Shown: one piece after another, positions 36,513-44,904 of the stretch
How the letters are laid out: the number at the start of each line of letters is the position of its first letter
How positions within the stretch are numbered: position 1 is the first letter of the stretch
DNA from: Bacteriovoracaceae bacterium
Lineage (GTDB): Bacteria; Bdellovibrionota; Bacteriovoracia; Bacteriovoracales; Bacteriovoracaceae
Direction of reading: 5' to 3'
Assembly (NCBI GenBank): GCA_024711325.1
Contig: JANJTC010000002.1
Span: forward strand, 372,001-436,000
Length of the DNA: 64,000 bases
Notes under the pieces: model-generated
Seen by the model: only the letters and a program-made list of their open reading frames with translations
Told to the model about the DNA's origin: nothing
Database searches by the model: none
Made by a program: the position numbers and the translations under genes

Positions 36513-37091
36513 TTATTTACCTTTCATTTGCTCATAGATGAATAATACAGTCGCCATAGTACCTGCAGATATGATCAAGCCCCTTCTCAGGTCTTGTCTC
36601 CCTGATGGATCTCCTGAACCAGATGTTAAAGAGTCCATCAATAATAAAGTGGTTGTCATCGTAAGCGCAGAGGCCACCTCAGTGGAAACGGGCAGGGTTA
36701 GAGGTCTGAACTCTCCGGGCACTTGATCAAGCTGCAAGGAGCTTTCAGGTAGTTTAAAGTTTATCTGCCCTAAGCGTTTTAACGAAACCGGGCGGATAGA
36801 TTCAATCATAAAATATGGCTTAAATGATGTCCTTTCCATTGAGAACGTTGGTCGATAATTTATGTGACCTTCCATCAAAACTTCATCACCTTCTTCCAGC
36901 TTTTTTAGTTCATCTACCAAATTTTTGTTAGCAAATGCCCCCGGAATGACATCCCCATTGGTTGATCGGAAAATTCGGAGTTCGCCATTTTGTTGTTCTA
37001 TTCTGACAAGGATTTTTACGCGTTCCGTTTCAGTTTCACTAAAGGTTGAGAGAGAAAAAAGAAAGAAAAAGCAGGCGATAAAGGTTTTCAT
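36513..37091 (-). CDS. Secreted/membrane protein of unknown function
   Basis: 192 aa. Signal peptide to about residue 18 (LSTFSE). The body holds a small beta-rich region, perhaps OB-like ('DEVLMEGHINYRP'), and the C terminus has one or two hydrophobic helices ('ALTMTTTLLLMDSL', 'GLIISAGTMATVLFIYEQM'). No family recognised. It is the first gene of the pair with the haem protein; its start lies 36 bases from the Crp/Fnr box at 37127, which could also act on it. Confidence 0.7.
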   Translation of the reverse strand: MKTFIACFFFLFSLSTFSETETERVKILVRIEQQNGELRIFRSTNGDVIPGAFANKNLVDELKKLEEGDEVLMEGHINYRPTFSMERTSFKPYFMIESIRPVSLKRLGQINFKLPESSLQLDQVPGEFRPLTLPVSTEVASALTMTTTLLLMDSLTSGSGDPSGRQDLRRGLIISAGTMATVLFIYEQMKGK

Positions 37092-37126
37092 GGGATTAGT
37101 TTAGTTCATAAAGAGTCGTCTGAAAT

Positions 37127-37140
37127 ATGACTTTTATCAG
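37127..37140 (+). promoter_or_regulatory. Crp/Fnr-type box upstream of the stress protein/ATPase pair
   Basis: ATGACTTTTATCAG, core TGA-N6-TCA. A candidate -10 TAATAA at 37162-37167 ends 34 bases from the box centre, the class II distance. Confidence 0.6.
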
Positions 37141-37232
37141 TTATGACGCTGTATTTTTTAATAATAACTTGAACAAAGTTAAGTTAGATTTAATCAGGAT
37201 TCTTCATTAAAATGGAATCAAGGAGACCCTGT

Positions 37233-37685
37233 ATGAAATTCGCTAAAAAAGTTATTGTCGCGGTTCCCCTCATTGAAAATATGGCGGAAATGTTACTTGA
37301 AGTTAAAGAAATGGAATTCTTAAAAAACAGTGAAGTCCATTTGGTATCGGTCTTTAATACGATCAATTATGCAGTTGGCCTAGGCGAATTTCCCTTGGTT
37401 TATCCCGTGGTTGAGGACAGGAAGGCAATTGAAACATCCATCATTAATAAATTGATGCAAGTTCGTTCTGAGATCCTTCCAGCTGATCTAGAAAATCGTG
37501 CCCATGTCCGCTGTCTATTTGGGGAAAACGTGAAAGAAACTTTCTGCTCTTATGCAGAGGAAATAAAGGCCGATGCTGTGATTGTGGCCACACGTAAGAA
37601 GCGAGATTTTTTTGAAAGTTCTTTTGCTCAATATGTCATGAAACACTTAGATGCCGATATAATTATCATAAAAAAACACCAATAG
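37233..37685 (+). CDS. Universal stress protein, single domain
   Basis: 150 aa from the ATG at 37233, chosen because AAGGAG lies seven bases ahead; an in-frame ATG at 37212 has none. The fold is UspA: 'KKVIVAVPLI' first strand and 'ADAVIVATRKKRDFFESSFAQYVMKH' last region. The ATP-binding G-x2-G-x9-G-S/T motif is absent, so it should be a UspA-type non-ATP-binding member. Its stop is followed at once by the start of the ATPase gene, so the two are translationally coupled. Confidence 0.85.
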   Translation: MKFAKKVIVAVPLIENMAEMLLEVKEMEFLKNSEVHLVSVFNTINYAVGLGEFPLVYPVVEDRKAIETSIINKLMQVRSEILPADLENRAHVRCLFGENVKETFCSYAEEIKADAVIVATRKKRDFFESSFAQYVMKHLDADIIIIKKHQ

Positions 37686-40256
37686 ATGAACTCCCAACCT
37701 TGGGCCCAAGAGGCCCCAGATGTTTTGTCAGCTTATGGAACTGCTTCTCAGTTGGGGTTAACTCAGGAGCAGTTACTTTTAGCTTCACAGAAGTTTGGAA
37801 AAAATAATCTTAAATCAGAAAAAAAAATAAGTAAGCTTACGTTGCTATTAAAGCAGTTCAAGAGTCCGATGGTTTATACGCTACTAGTTGCTACCATCGT
37901 TTCGGCATTCCTTGGCGATAGCATTGATGCTTTGGCCATCCTGGCCATTGTGATTCTCAATGCCCTCATAGGTTTTGGACAGGAAGCTCGGGCCGAGGAA
38001 TCGATTGAAGCTCTTAAAAGTCTGTCGGTTCCCAAGGCCCGGGTCAAACGCGATGGTATGGTTAAAATCATCGATTCTCAGGATGTGGTGCCTGGTGATC
38101 TTATCGTACTTGAAGCAGGTGATTATGTAGTTGCTGATGGAAGAATCATTCAAGGTTTTCAATTGGCCGCAGATGAAGCCATTTTGACCGGTGAGTCCAT
38201 GCCGGTTGAAAAGAATCAGGTTCGTATTGCTTCGGAAGCTCCTCTCGCCGAACGCAGTAATATGCTTTTTGCCAGCACTGCTATCAGCAAGGGATCGGGG
38301 GAAATGATTGTGACTGCTACCGGTATGAATACTCAAATCGGGCATATTGCAGGACTTCTTGGTCAAGCAAAGGTGAAAGAGACACCGCTGCAGGAAAGAA
38401 TGGGCAAACTCAGTAATCTTCTGATTCTTATGGGAGCAGGGGTTATTGTTATAGTAGGTTTGATTGGGTTCTCAAAGGGCACTGCCTGGAGTGAAATTTT
38501 CATGAATGCCATTAGTTTGGCAGTGGCCACTATTCCGGAAGGTCTACCAACTGTTGTGACTCTGGCCCTGGCCCTGGCAGTTCGAAGAATGAGTAAGCGT
38601 AATGCCATTGTCAGAAAAATGCCGGCCGTTGAAACTTTAGGATCTACGGATGTTATTTGTACAGATAAAACGGGAACTCTAACCACCGGTAAAATGCGAG
38701 TGAGAGAAACTTACACGCTAGATAATCAACAAGATGAAATCTTTTATCAAATTTTAGTCAAATGCAATAATGCCAGTCTTGATCATGGAGGTTCAGGGGA
38801 TCCCACTGAGATAGCGCTATTGTACCTGGCCGATGAAGCAGGTACTCTTGACGCTGTCAAGGCCGGATCAAATCGAATTCATGAGTGGAGCTTTGAGAGT
38901 GACCGCAAACGCATGAGTGTGGCCATTAAGTCTCATAATGAATTTTTAATTCTTACCAAAGGTGCTCCAGAAACACTTCTCCCGCTTTGTCTGCTGACTG
39001 ACGAAGAAAGAAGCAGAATTAGCGAAAGAATCAATACCCTTTCTATGAAAGGCCATAGAATACTTGCTCTGGCCTATAAAAAAATAGATGACCTAAGCTC
39101 AAAGGAAAAACAAAATCCCGGTTTGATTGAGAGAGAACTCACCTTCAAAGGACTTGTGGCCATAGCCGATCCACCTAAAGAGGAAACAATTCCTGCTATA
39201 AAAAGCTGTAAGGCCGCGGGGATTAAAGTTGTCATGATTACCGGAGATCACCCTCTAACGGCCAGTGCAATTGCTCATGAACTTGGGATTACCGAAGAAG
39301 GTATATTTGATGAAGTCCTTTCAGGGGCAGATCTTGAAAAAATGAGTCAGGATGAATTGAAGATACGGGCCGAAAAAACTGCCGTTTATGCAAGGGTCAG
39401 TCCTGAACACAAATTACAAATTATTAAGGCCCTCGAATCCAATGGACATGTGGTCTCCATGACTGGGGATGGGGTTAACGATGCTCCGGCCCTGAAATCG
39501 GCAGCTATTGGCGTTGCCATGGGGAAAGCCGGTACGGAAGTGGCCAGACAGGCCTCTTCCATGATTCTGACGGATGATAATTTCTCCACGATTGTTTCTG
39601 CAGTTGAAGAGGGGCGTGCCCTTTACGGAAACATTAAGCGAACAATTCAATATCTTTTATCAACCAATCTGGCAGAACTTTTGATCATGGTTGGAGCGGT
39701 ATTGATTGGGTTACCAGTGCCACTGCATCCCTTGAACTTACTATGGATCAATCTGGTAACAGATGGATTACCTTCTCTTGCTCTGGCCGCTGAACCAGTG
39801 GGGAAAGATTATCTAAAAACCAGCACTCGACCTTCTCCTTCCAGTTTCTTTGATCGTCCTTTTTACCTGGAGCTTTTTTTTGTTGGGATCTTAAGCACGA
39901 TCCTGGGTCTGATCATTTATGATTACAGTATTCAGCATTACGATCTCCTGACCTCCAGAAGCTACATGTTTAATTTCATGGTGTACTTGTGTTTGTTCCG
40001 ATCATTCTCCTGCCGAAGTGAAACAAAAACTTTTTTTGAGCTCTCATTTAACCCCATCCATCTAGGGGCAGTATTAGCACCTGTCATTTTACAGGCTAGT
40101 TTGCAGTATTCAGGATTATTTCAGAGTCTATTTAAGGTGAGGGCCGTGACCTTAACCGAGAATGGAATCTTAATTGGAATCAGCTTAATTCCTGTGACTT
40201 TCGTAGAAGTTTATAAACTCATCAATAAAAAGAGAAAGAAAACTGAGGAGTTTTAA
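37686..40256 (+). CDS. P2A-type cation-transporting ATPase (Ca2+ type)
   Basis: 856 aa. N-terminal cation-ATPase domain, TGES actuator motif, P-type aspartate D327 in DKTGTLTTG, nucleotide domain with 'KGAPETLLP', and hinge 'TGDGVNDAP'. Calcium site residues of SERCA are kept: PEGLP in M4, 'STNLAE' in M5 (Asn and Glu) and 'NLVTDG' in M6 (Asn and Asp). This indicates a Ca2+ (or Ca2+/Mn2+) pump of the inner membrane. It starts with no gap after the stress-protein stop and ends inside a terminator hairpin. Confidence 0.93.
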   Translation: MNSQPWAQEAPDVLSAYGTASQLGLTQEQLLLASQKFGKNNLKSEKKISKLTLLLKQFKSPMVYTLLVATIVSAFLGDSIDALAILAIVILNALIGFGQEARAEESIEALKSLSVPKARVKRDGMVKIIDSQDVVPGDLIVLEAGDYVVADGRIIQGFQLAADEAILTGESMPVEKNQVRIASEAPLAERSNMLFASTAISKGSGEMIVTATGMNTQIGHIAGLLGQAKVKETPLQERMGKLSNLLILMGAGVIVIVGLIGFSKGTAWSEIFMNAISLAVATIPEGLPTVVTLALALAVRRMSKRNAIVRKMPAVETLGSTDVICTDKTGTLTTGKMRVRETYTLDNQQDEIFYQILVKCNNASLDHGGSGDPTEIALLYLADEAGTLDAVKAGSNRIHEWSFESDRKRMSVAIKSHNEFLILTKGAPETLLPLCLLTDEERSRISERINTLSMKGHRILALAYKKIDDLSSKEKQNPGLIERELTFKGLVAIADPPKEETIPAIKSCKAAGIKVVMITGDHPLTASAIAHELGITEEGIFDEVLSGADLEKMSQDELKIRAEKTAVYARVSPEHKLQIIKALESNGHVVSMTGDGVNDAPALKSAAIGVAMGKAGTEVARQASSMILTDDNFSTIVSAVEEGRALYGNIKRTIQYLLSTNLAELLIMVGAVLIGLPVPLHPLNLLWINLVTDGLPSLALAAEPVGKDYLKTSTRPSPSSFFDRPFYLELFFVGILSTILGLIIYDYSIQHYDLLTSRSYMFNFMVYLCLFRSFSCRSETKTFFELSFNPIHLGAVLAPVILQASLQYSGLFQSLFKVRAVTLTENGILIGISLIPVTFVEVYKLINKKRKKTEEF

Positions 40257-40273
40257 GTCCTCAGTTTTTTTTT
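40241..40273. terminator. Terminator shared by two convergent genes
   Basis: Nine-base stem AACTGAGGA / TCCTCAGTT with the ATPase stop codon in the loop, followed by a long T run to 40273. The stop of the CBS gene on the other strand lies at its edge. Confidence 0.8.
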
Positions 40274-40679
40274 ATTTCATTCTGGTATGAAGAAGTTCAT
40301 CCATGGCATGAAGAGCATCAATCCAGGTGAAAATACCCACTAAGTGGCCATTGTCTTCAACGACCACTGAACCAATTTTATCAGCGGCCATAATTCGGCA
40401 CACTTCATCTACCAGCGTATCCGGTCTTACGATTCTTGGGTTAGGAGTAAAAGCATCATAGACTTTCATCTTTGAGATGTCGGTATCCTTCATCGCTGTC
40501 ACCAAAGTAACATCAGTCATCGATAAGACTCCTTCGATCTTTCCCTGATAAAGAACCGGCAGGTGGCGGAATCCTTCTTTTTGCATGTAGGTGCCGGCCT
40601 CGTAAAGAGATTGATCCTTTTCGACAAACTTGGGATTAGTAGTCATGTACTTTTCAATGTGAGGAATAGGTTTTGACAT
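40272..40679 (-). CDS. CBS-pair protein
   Basis: 135 aa made almost wholly of two CBS motifs ('YMTTNPKFVEKDQSLYEAGTYM' and 'FTPNPRIVRPDTLVDEVCRIM', each ending in 'GIFTWIDAL'-like strands). Stand-alone CBS pairs bind AMP, ATP or NAD and often control enzymes or carriers. Control by a Crp/Fnr-type box and its place beside the stress protein/ATPase genes suggest a low-energy or low-oxygen role. Confidence 0.9.
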   Translation of the reverse strand: MSKPIPHIEKYMTTNPKFVEKDQSLYEAGTYMQKEGFRHLPVLYQGKIEGVLSMTDVTLVTAMKDTDISKMKVYDAFTPNPRIVRPDTLVDEVCRIMAADKIGSVVVEDNGHLVGIFTWIDALHAMDELLHTRMK

Positions 40680-40750
40680 AATTGCTCCTTGATTGTGTTT
40701 ATTAAAACATTCTCGAAGTGCAAGGTATCTGATTTAAGATGAAAGTGGAG

Positions 40751-40764
40751 GTGATATTGATCAG
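40751..40764 (-). promoter_or_regulatory. Crp/Fnr-type box upstream of the CBS gene
   Basis: GTGATATTGATCAG on the plus strand, core TGA-N6-TCA, the most FNR-like of the four (GTGAT-N4-ATCAG). It lies 72 bases upstream of the CBS start. At the class II distance there is a weak -10 (GATACC, minus strand 40729-40724). Confidence 0.55.
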
Positions 40765-41823
40765 TTATTTTGTATTTAATTGACCACATGCCGCAAGGAT
40801 CTCATCCCCCTTGGTCTTTCTGATAAGAGTTGGCACCTTGTAGCTATCCATGATGGATTTGAAGCTTTCAACCTCCTGAATATGGGGCCTTTGGTATTGA
40901 GTTCCTGGAAAAGGATTAAAGGGGATAAGACTCACATAGGCATTTTTATCTTTCAGAAATTTACCAGTGGCATGAGCATCTTCAGGAGAGTCATTAAAGC
41001 CTTTGATCAGCAGGTACTCATAAGTCACAAAGCGCGTGCGCCCTTCAGGGATGGTCTCGGCAAATGCCACGACATCTTCAATAGGATAGCGCTTATTAAT
41101 TGGAATAAGTTTATCCCTTTTTTCTTTAATCGTTGAATGAAGTGAGACCGCGATGTTGACCTTGGGCATTTCATTCTTCCAGCGCTCAAGACCTGGCAAG
41201 TATCCTGCTGTAGAAATTGTAATTTTATGTGGCGCCAGACACAGGCCATTTTTTGAGAGAAAAATTTCACAGGCCTTTTTAACGGCATCGAAATTATGAA
41301 GCGGTTCACCTTGTCCCATGAAAACAATATTCAAAATTTTGTCATCCTGGGGACGATTTTTAGTCAGCCACTTTTGCGCCACTAAGAACTGGCCCGTGAT
41401 TTCCTCTGTCGTGAGGTGGCGCTTTAATCCTTGAGTGCCAGTAAAGCAGAAACTGCAATTCATGGCGCAACCAACTTGAGATGAAAGGCAAATAGTATAT
41501 TTTTGATTAAAGGGGATAAGAACGCATTCAACTTTAAGCTGATCATGAAGCCTTATGAGAAATTTCACTGTTTTATCGGGGGACTCTTGAATAGTATCTA
41601 TTTCCGGTAATTGAAAATCCAGATGGTCTAAAATAAAGGCACGACTGATTTTTGCAAGAGCAGTTTCACAGGCTTCACTCATTCTTTTCTTATAATGCCA
41701 GTTAAACAGAAGTGCCGGGCCTGAGGGCGGCAGTGAGTGAGCAGCGAATAAATCCTGAAGTTCTTTTAAAGTGAATTGATAAAATGATGGCCTTTTTGAC
41801 TGCATAAGGCCGTTTTGTATCAT
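40765..41823 (-). CDS. rlmN: Dual-specificity RNA methyltransferase RlmN (radical SAM)
   Basis: 352 aa. The radical-SAM cluster motif is C-A-M-N-C-S-F-C ('VGCAMNCSFCFTG'), and the second catalytic cysteine that forms the methyl-enzyme intermediate is in 'DEILAACGQL' near the end. The N-terminal helical accessory domain and 'FMGQGEPLHNF' also match RlmN. It methylates A2503 of 23S rRNA and A37 of some tRNAs. AAGG lies five bases before the ATG at 41823. Confidence 0.93.
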   Translation of the reverse strand: MIQNGLMQSKRPSFYQFTLKELQDLFAAHSLPPSGPALLFNWHYKKRMSEACETALAKISRAFILDHLDFQLPEIDTIQESPDKTVKFLIRLHDQLKVECVLIPFNQKYTICLSSQVGCAMNCSFCFTGTQGLKRHLTTEEITGQFLVAQKWLTKNRPQDDKILNIVFMGQGEPLHNFDAVKKACEIFLSKNGLCLAPHKITISTAGYLPGLERWKNEMPKVNIAVSLHSTIKEKRDKLIPINKRYPIEDVVAFAETIPEGRTRFVTYEYLLIKGFNDSPEDAHATGKFLKDKNAYVSLIPFNPFPGTQYQRPHIQEVESFKSIMDSYKVPTLIRKTKGDEILAACGQLNTK

Positions 41824-41865
41824 ACTTACCTTGAATTCTCAAAACTGGGGCCCTAAAATCATGGG

Positions 41866-42291
41866 ATGAATGATAAAAAATGGTTTTTAATCTTTATTTG
41901 CTGGCTGCTGGCCTCGTTTGCAACTGCCGGAAGCCTCTTCTTTAGTGAAGTCATGCGATTTCCTCCTTGTGTTCTTTGCTGGTATCAGAGAATTTTTATG
42001 TACCCTTTGGTGGTGATCTTTCTGATGGGGCTTTTTCCCTTTGATAGGAGTGTCATCAAGTTTGCGGCCCCTGTCGTAGGACTGGGATGGTTGACCGCTA
42101 TTTATCATAATCTCCTATACTATAAAGTTCTTCCTGCCAGTGCCGCTCCTTGTGTGAGTGGTGTTTCCTGTACCACTATTCAGGTTCAATGGTTTGGATT
42201 TATCACTATCCCTGTCATGTCGCTTACCGCTTTTACCTTAATACTTATTTTACTAACCATTTGCTTCAGGATGATTAAACGTGAAAAATAA
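41866..42291 (+). CDS. DsbB/BdbC-type quinone-linked thiol oxidase
   Basis: 141 aa with four membrane helices. First cysteine pair C35-V-L-C38 ('PPCVLCWYQR'), second pair C96 and C102 in the next periplasmic loop. Size and 'CWYQR' match the compact BdbC-like form of DsbB. It re-oxidises the partner thioredoxin-fold protein and passes electrons to quinone. The downstream DsbA-like gene overlaps it by 11 bases. Confidence 0.9.
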   Translation: MNDKKWFLIFICWLLASFATAGSLFFSEVMRFPPCVLCWYQRIFMYPLVVIFLMGLFPFDRSVIKFAAPVVGLGWLTAIYHNLLYYKVLPASAAPCVSGVSCTTIQVQWFGFITIPVMSLTAFTLILILLTICFRMIKREK

Positions 42292-42928
42292 AATCGGCTT
42301 AATTGCTGGGACAGTTCTCTTGCTTATTGGAATCTTTTTTGCTGGGATGAGAATTTACCAGAAGCAGGAAGCTCAGAGGTTAGGCTTTATTGCCAAAGAG
42401 GATTTCTCAAAATTCGTGCCGGATTATGCCCCACGCTTGGGAGCAAAAGATGCTCAGGTCTATCTGGTTGAATTTCTCGATCCTGAGTGTGAAAGCTGCC
42501 GGGAATTTTATCCTTATGTAAAATCGATCCTTGAAGAGAATGCTGGAAAAGTGCAATTAGTTGTCCGGTATGCTCCTTTTCATGGCAACTCAAAGTTCAT
42601 CATTAAAGTTCTTGAAGCTGCCAGGAAACAAAACAGGTACTGGGAAGCTTTAGAAGTATTATTTCGTTATCAGCCTTATTGGGGCAGTCACCATAATCCA
42701 CAACCTCAACTGGTTTGGAAATACTTACCAGAAGCTGGAGTTGATATTGCTAAAATACAAGAGGATATGAAAGATCCTGCTATCGATAAGATGATTGAGC
42801 AGGAGTTAAGGGATGTCGAGGCCCTGGGTGTGCGGGGAACTCCAAGCTTTTTTGTAAATGGGAAACCACTGGAGAGCTTTGGGTATGAACAACTGAGATC
42901 ATTGGTAAGAGAAGCACTTCAGGAATAA
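42281..42928 (+). CDS. Membrane-anchored DsbA/BdbD-type thiol oxidoreductase
   Basis: 215 aa from a GTG start (AGGA nine bases ahead). One N-terminal membrane anchor, then a DsbA-like thioredoxin fold with active site C70-E-S-C73 and the cis-Pro loop 'VRGTPSFFVNG'. With the overlapping DsbB-type gene it forms a BdbCD-like disulfide-forming pair in the periplasm. This would serve the many small cysteine-containing secreted proteins encoded nearby. Confidence 0.9.
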   Translation: MKNKIGLIAGTVLLLIGIFFAGMRIYQKQEAQRLGFIAKEDFSKFVPDYAPRLGAKDAQVYLVEFLDPECESCREFYPYVKSILEENAGKVQLVVRYAPFHGNSKFIIKVLEAARKQNRYWEALEVLFRYQPYWGSHHNPQPQLVWKYLPEAGVDIAKIQEDMKDPAIDKMIEQELRDVEALGVRGTPSFFVNGKPLESFGYEQLRSLVREALQE

Positions 42929-42936
42929 AACTACCG

Positions 42937-42968
42937 CGGTAGCCTTTTAGTTAAGACTAGGGCTACCG
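42937..42968. terminator. Possible bidirectional terminator
   Basis: CGGTAGCC (42937-42944) pairs perfectly with GGCTACCG (42961-42968) around a 16-base loop. It lies just past the DsbA-like stop and spans the stop of the small lipoprotein on the other strand. T runs are poor. Confidence 0.4.
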
Positions 42969-43090
42969 TAGTATTCAGCGTTAATTCCTCTTTCCACTTC
43001 TTGGTTTTCAACATCAGTTGAAGACGAAGGTGTTCTTGATGCACAAGAAATCACAGATAAAGAAAGTAAGGCAAGCAGCAAAAATTTCAT
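42947..43090 (-). CDS. 47-residue lipoprotein
   Basis: A complete lipoprotein in miniature: MKFLLLALLSLSVIS then lipidated Cys at residue 16, leaving a 32-residue mature peptide rich in Ser, Glu and Tyr (ends EYYGSPSLN). A strong ribosome site, AGGAG, lies six bases before the ATG. It resembles the many tiny lipoproteins (entericidin size) of Gram-negative cells, but the sequence is not one I recognise. The mature part is long enough to sit at the inner face of the outer membrane. Confidence 0.72.
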   Translation of the reverse strand: MKFLLLALLSLSVISCASRTPSSSTDVENQEVERGINAEYYGSPSLN

Positions 43091-43170
43091 AAAAACTCCT
43101 GTGGTAAGATTTGTTAGTCATCCACGGCATCATTATCTCATAATTTTGAATTTTTGTGTGGTTAGCAAAT

Positions 43171-43189
43171 CTTGGCAGTTTTTGCCAAG
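43171..43189 (-). terminator. Hairpin directly after rlmF
   Basis: CTTGGCA / TGCCAAG, perfect seven-base stem with five-base loop, beginning at the base next to the rlmF stop. The trailing T run on the minus strand is short (ATTT). Confidence 0.45.
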
Positions 43190-44053
43190 TTACTTCGTCG
43201 GATGATCAAATTTCCAGGCGATTAGACGGCTTTTCTTCTGTCCTTGTGACATTTCAATGATTTTGACTTGGGCCGGATGTAACTTTGACAGTGCCTTTTG
43301 AAGAGTGAAAAGACTTTTCTCTTTAGAGACTAAACAAGTAAACCAGTTAACTTGATTGCAATACTCGGAACTTTCCTGAATCAGGCTAAGAATAAAGGCC
43401 CTTTCCCCACCCGGACACCACAATTCAGCTCCTTTGCCACCGAAGTTAAGCACAGTTTTAGGGGAGGATTTTCCCAGGTTTTTCCATTTACGTTTACTGC
43501 CAGAAACTGCCTCTTCCAAGGATTCATGGAAAGGAGGGTTGCAAATGACTAAATCAAAAAATTCATTGGGCAAGATGATATTTCTTAAAGTCGATTTAGC
43601 GTCAGGTTGATGACGTAGTTCTATAAAGGAAGTCAGCTCATTTTTACGGACGATATTATTGGCATTGGCCAGTGATTGTTTATCGATATCAGTCCCTACA
43701 AACTTCCAATGATATTCTTTATAACCTAACAGGGGATAAATACAATTGGCCCCAGTTCCGATATCTAAAACTTTTAAATGCTCTTTTTGTTCAAAGAGAT
43801 CGGCAGCTGAGTGGATATAATCTGCCCGGCCTGGTATAGGAGGACAAAGGTTGTGATCCGGAATATCCCAATAATTAATATCATAGAAAAATTTAAGCAG
43901 GGCCTGATTAAGGGACTTTACTGCCAGAGGATTCGCGAAATCAATTGTTTCATCACCATATTTATTAACTGTAATAAATGGTAACAAACCAGGCGAGGTC
44001 AGGGACAGTTGTTTTAACTGATACCGATCATGATGACGATTTTTAGGATGCAT
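43190..44053 (-). CDS. rlmF: 23S rRNA (adenine-1618-N6)-methyltransferase RlmF
   Basis: 287 aa. It begins 'MHPKNRHHDRYQL', the family opening, has 'VLDIGTGANCIYPLLG' as SAM motif I, and the N6-adenine methylase motif N-P-P-F in 'VICNPPFHES'. It modifies A1618 of 23S rRNA. It stands alone with no clear operon partner. Confidence 0.93.
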   Translation of the reverse strand: MHPKNRHHDRYQLKQLSLTSPGLLPFITVNKYGDETIDFANPLAVKSLNQALLKFFYDINYWDIPDHNLCPPIPGRADYIHSAADLFEQKEHLKVLDIGTGANCIYPLLGYKEYHWKFVGTDIDKQSLANANNIVRKNELTSFIELRHQPDAKSTLRNIILPNEFFDLVICNPPFHESLEEAVSGSKRKWKNLGKSSPKTVLNFGGKGAELWCPGGERAFILSLIQESSEYCNQVNWFTCLVSKEKSLFTLQKALSKLHPAQVKIIEMSQGQKKSRLIAWKFDHPTK

Positions 44054-44092
44054 GTAATTCTAGAGTAGGCGTGACGTTTCCATTTGGCCATA

Positions 44093-44461
44093 ATGAAGAC
44101 TATGAAAAACATTGACCTTTTAAAGCTCGACCAAGATATCTGCCAATTTGTTAGCGAACGGGATTGGGATCAGTTTCATTCAGTGAAAAACCTAAGCATG
44201 GCCTTGGCAGTAGAAAGTGCTGAGCTACTTGAAATCTTTCAGTGGATGTCGGAGGAAAATTCCAACCGGATAAGTGAAAATCCCCAGGTTATGGCAAAAA
44301 TTAATGATGAAGTGGCAGACGTTTTTGTTTACCTGATGAGGATTATCAATAAGACCGGGATTGATCTTGAACAGGTTGTCAGGAATAAAATGCAGAAGAA
44401 TGGTGAAAAGTACCCGGTGGAAAAGTCCAAAGGGAATTCAAAAAAATATAATGAACTTTGA
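44093..44461 (+). CDS. MazG-like nucleotide pyrophosphohydrolase
   Basis: About 122 aa; starts at ATG 44093 or 44102 are both possible and a TTG at 44084 less so. The helical core carries the metal-binding E-x2-E then E-x2-D pattern: 'ALAVESAELLEIFQWM' and 'KINDEVADVFVYLMRI', as in the dCTPase/RS21-C6 group. These enzymes hydrolyse non-canonical dNTPs. Small, cytoplasmic, and followed by a strong terminator. Confidence 0.9.
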   Translation: MKTMKNIDLLKLDQDICQFVSERDWDQFHSVKNLSMALAVESAELLEIFQWMSEENSNRISENPQVMAKINDEVADVFVYLMRIINKTGIDLEQVVRNKMQKNGEKYPVEKSKGNSKKYNEL

Positions 44462-44497
44462 AGACCTGGTTATCAGGAATGATAACCAGGTCTTTTG
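44461..44497. terminator. Bidirectional terminator
   Basis: Perfect fourteen-base stem AAGACCTGGTTATC / GATAACCAGGTCTT with a six-base loop, between convergent genes that end at 44461 and 44498. TCTTTT follows on the plus strand. Confidence 0.75.
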
Positions 44498-44686
44498 CTA
44501 TTGAAGAGTTTTATATAGCTTACTGTTTTTGATATCGTTGTATCTGCTTTCATACTCTTTCCATAAAAGCTTAATCCGGCTCTTCTTTCCAGGGCCAGAG
44601 GCGTATGCCTCATTGAGATCCTTTCTTAGTTCAGGAATAACCTTAGAAACCTTTTCCAGTTCACTCTTAATTTCTGTCACCTTCAT
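44498..44686 (-). CDS. Small helical protein of unknown function
   Basis: 62 aa, strongly basic and helical (TEIKSELEKVSKVIPELRKDLNEA). AAAGGAG stands seven bases before the ATG, one of the better ribosome sites in the window, so I take it as a real, well-translated gene. No family recognised. Confidence 0.68.
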   Translation of the reverse strand: MKVTEIKSELEKVSKVIPELRKDLNEAYASGPGKKSRIKLLWKEYESRYNDIKNSKLYKTLQ

Positions 44687-44730
44687 AAGTACTCCTTTGG
44701 TAGAACGGTTATATTAAAGGTCGTTATATC

Positions 44731-44744
44731 CGTCATTTGTGACG
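44731..44744. promoter_or_regulatory. Palindrome CGTCA-N4-TGACG
   Basis: CGTCATTTGTGACG is a perfect five-base inverted repeat in the 218-base gap between two divergent genes. It resembles a two-fold operator but no regulator can be matched to it. A plausible promoter for the downstream gene lies further right: TTAACC (44849-44854), 18 bases, TAAAAT (44873-44878). Confidence 0.35.
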
Positions 44745-44904
44745 AGTTACGCTTGTGCAGCGGAAGAGACTGTAAAGGTTGGCAGAGTTCAGCTTTCCCG
44801 AGTCATTCAGGCCGATATCTTAAAATAACCTTACAATATTTCAGAGAGTTAACCGATAACCCTTTATTACTTTAAAATAGCTTAATTAACTTTCAGGACC
44901 CCTA

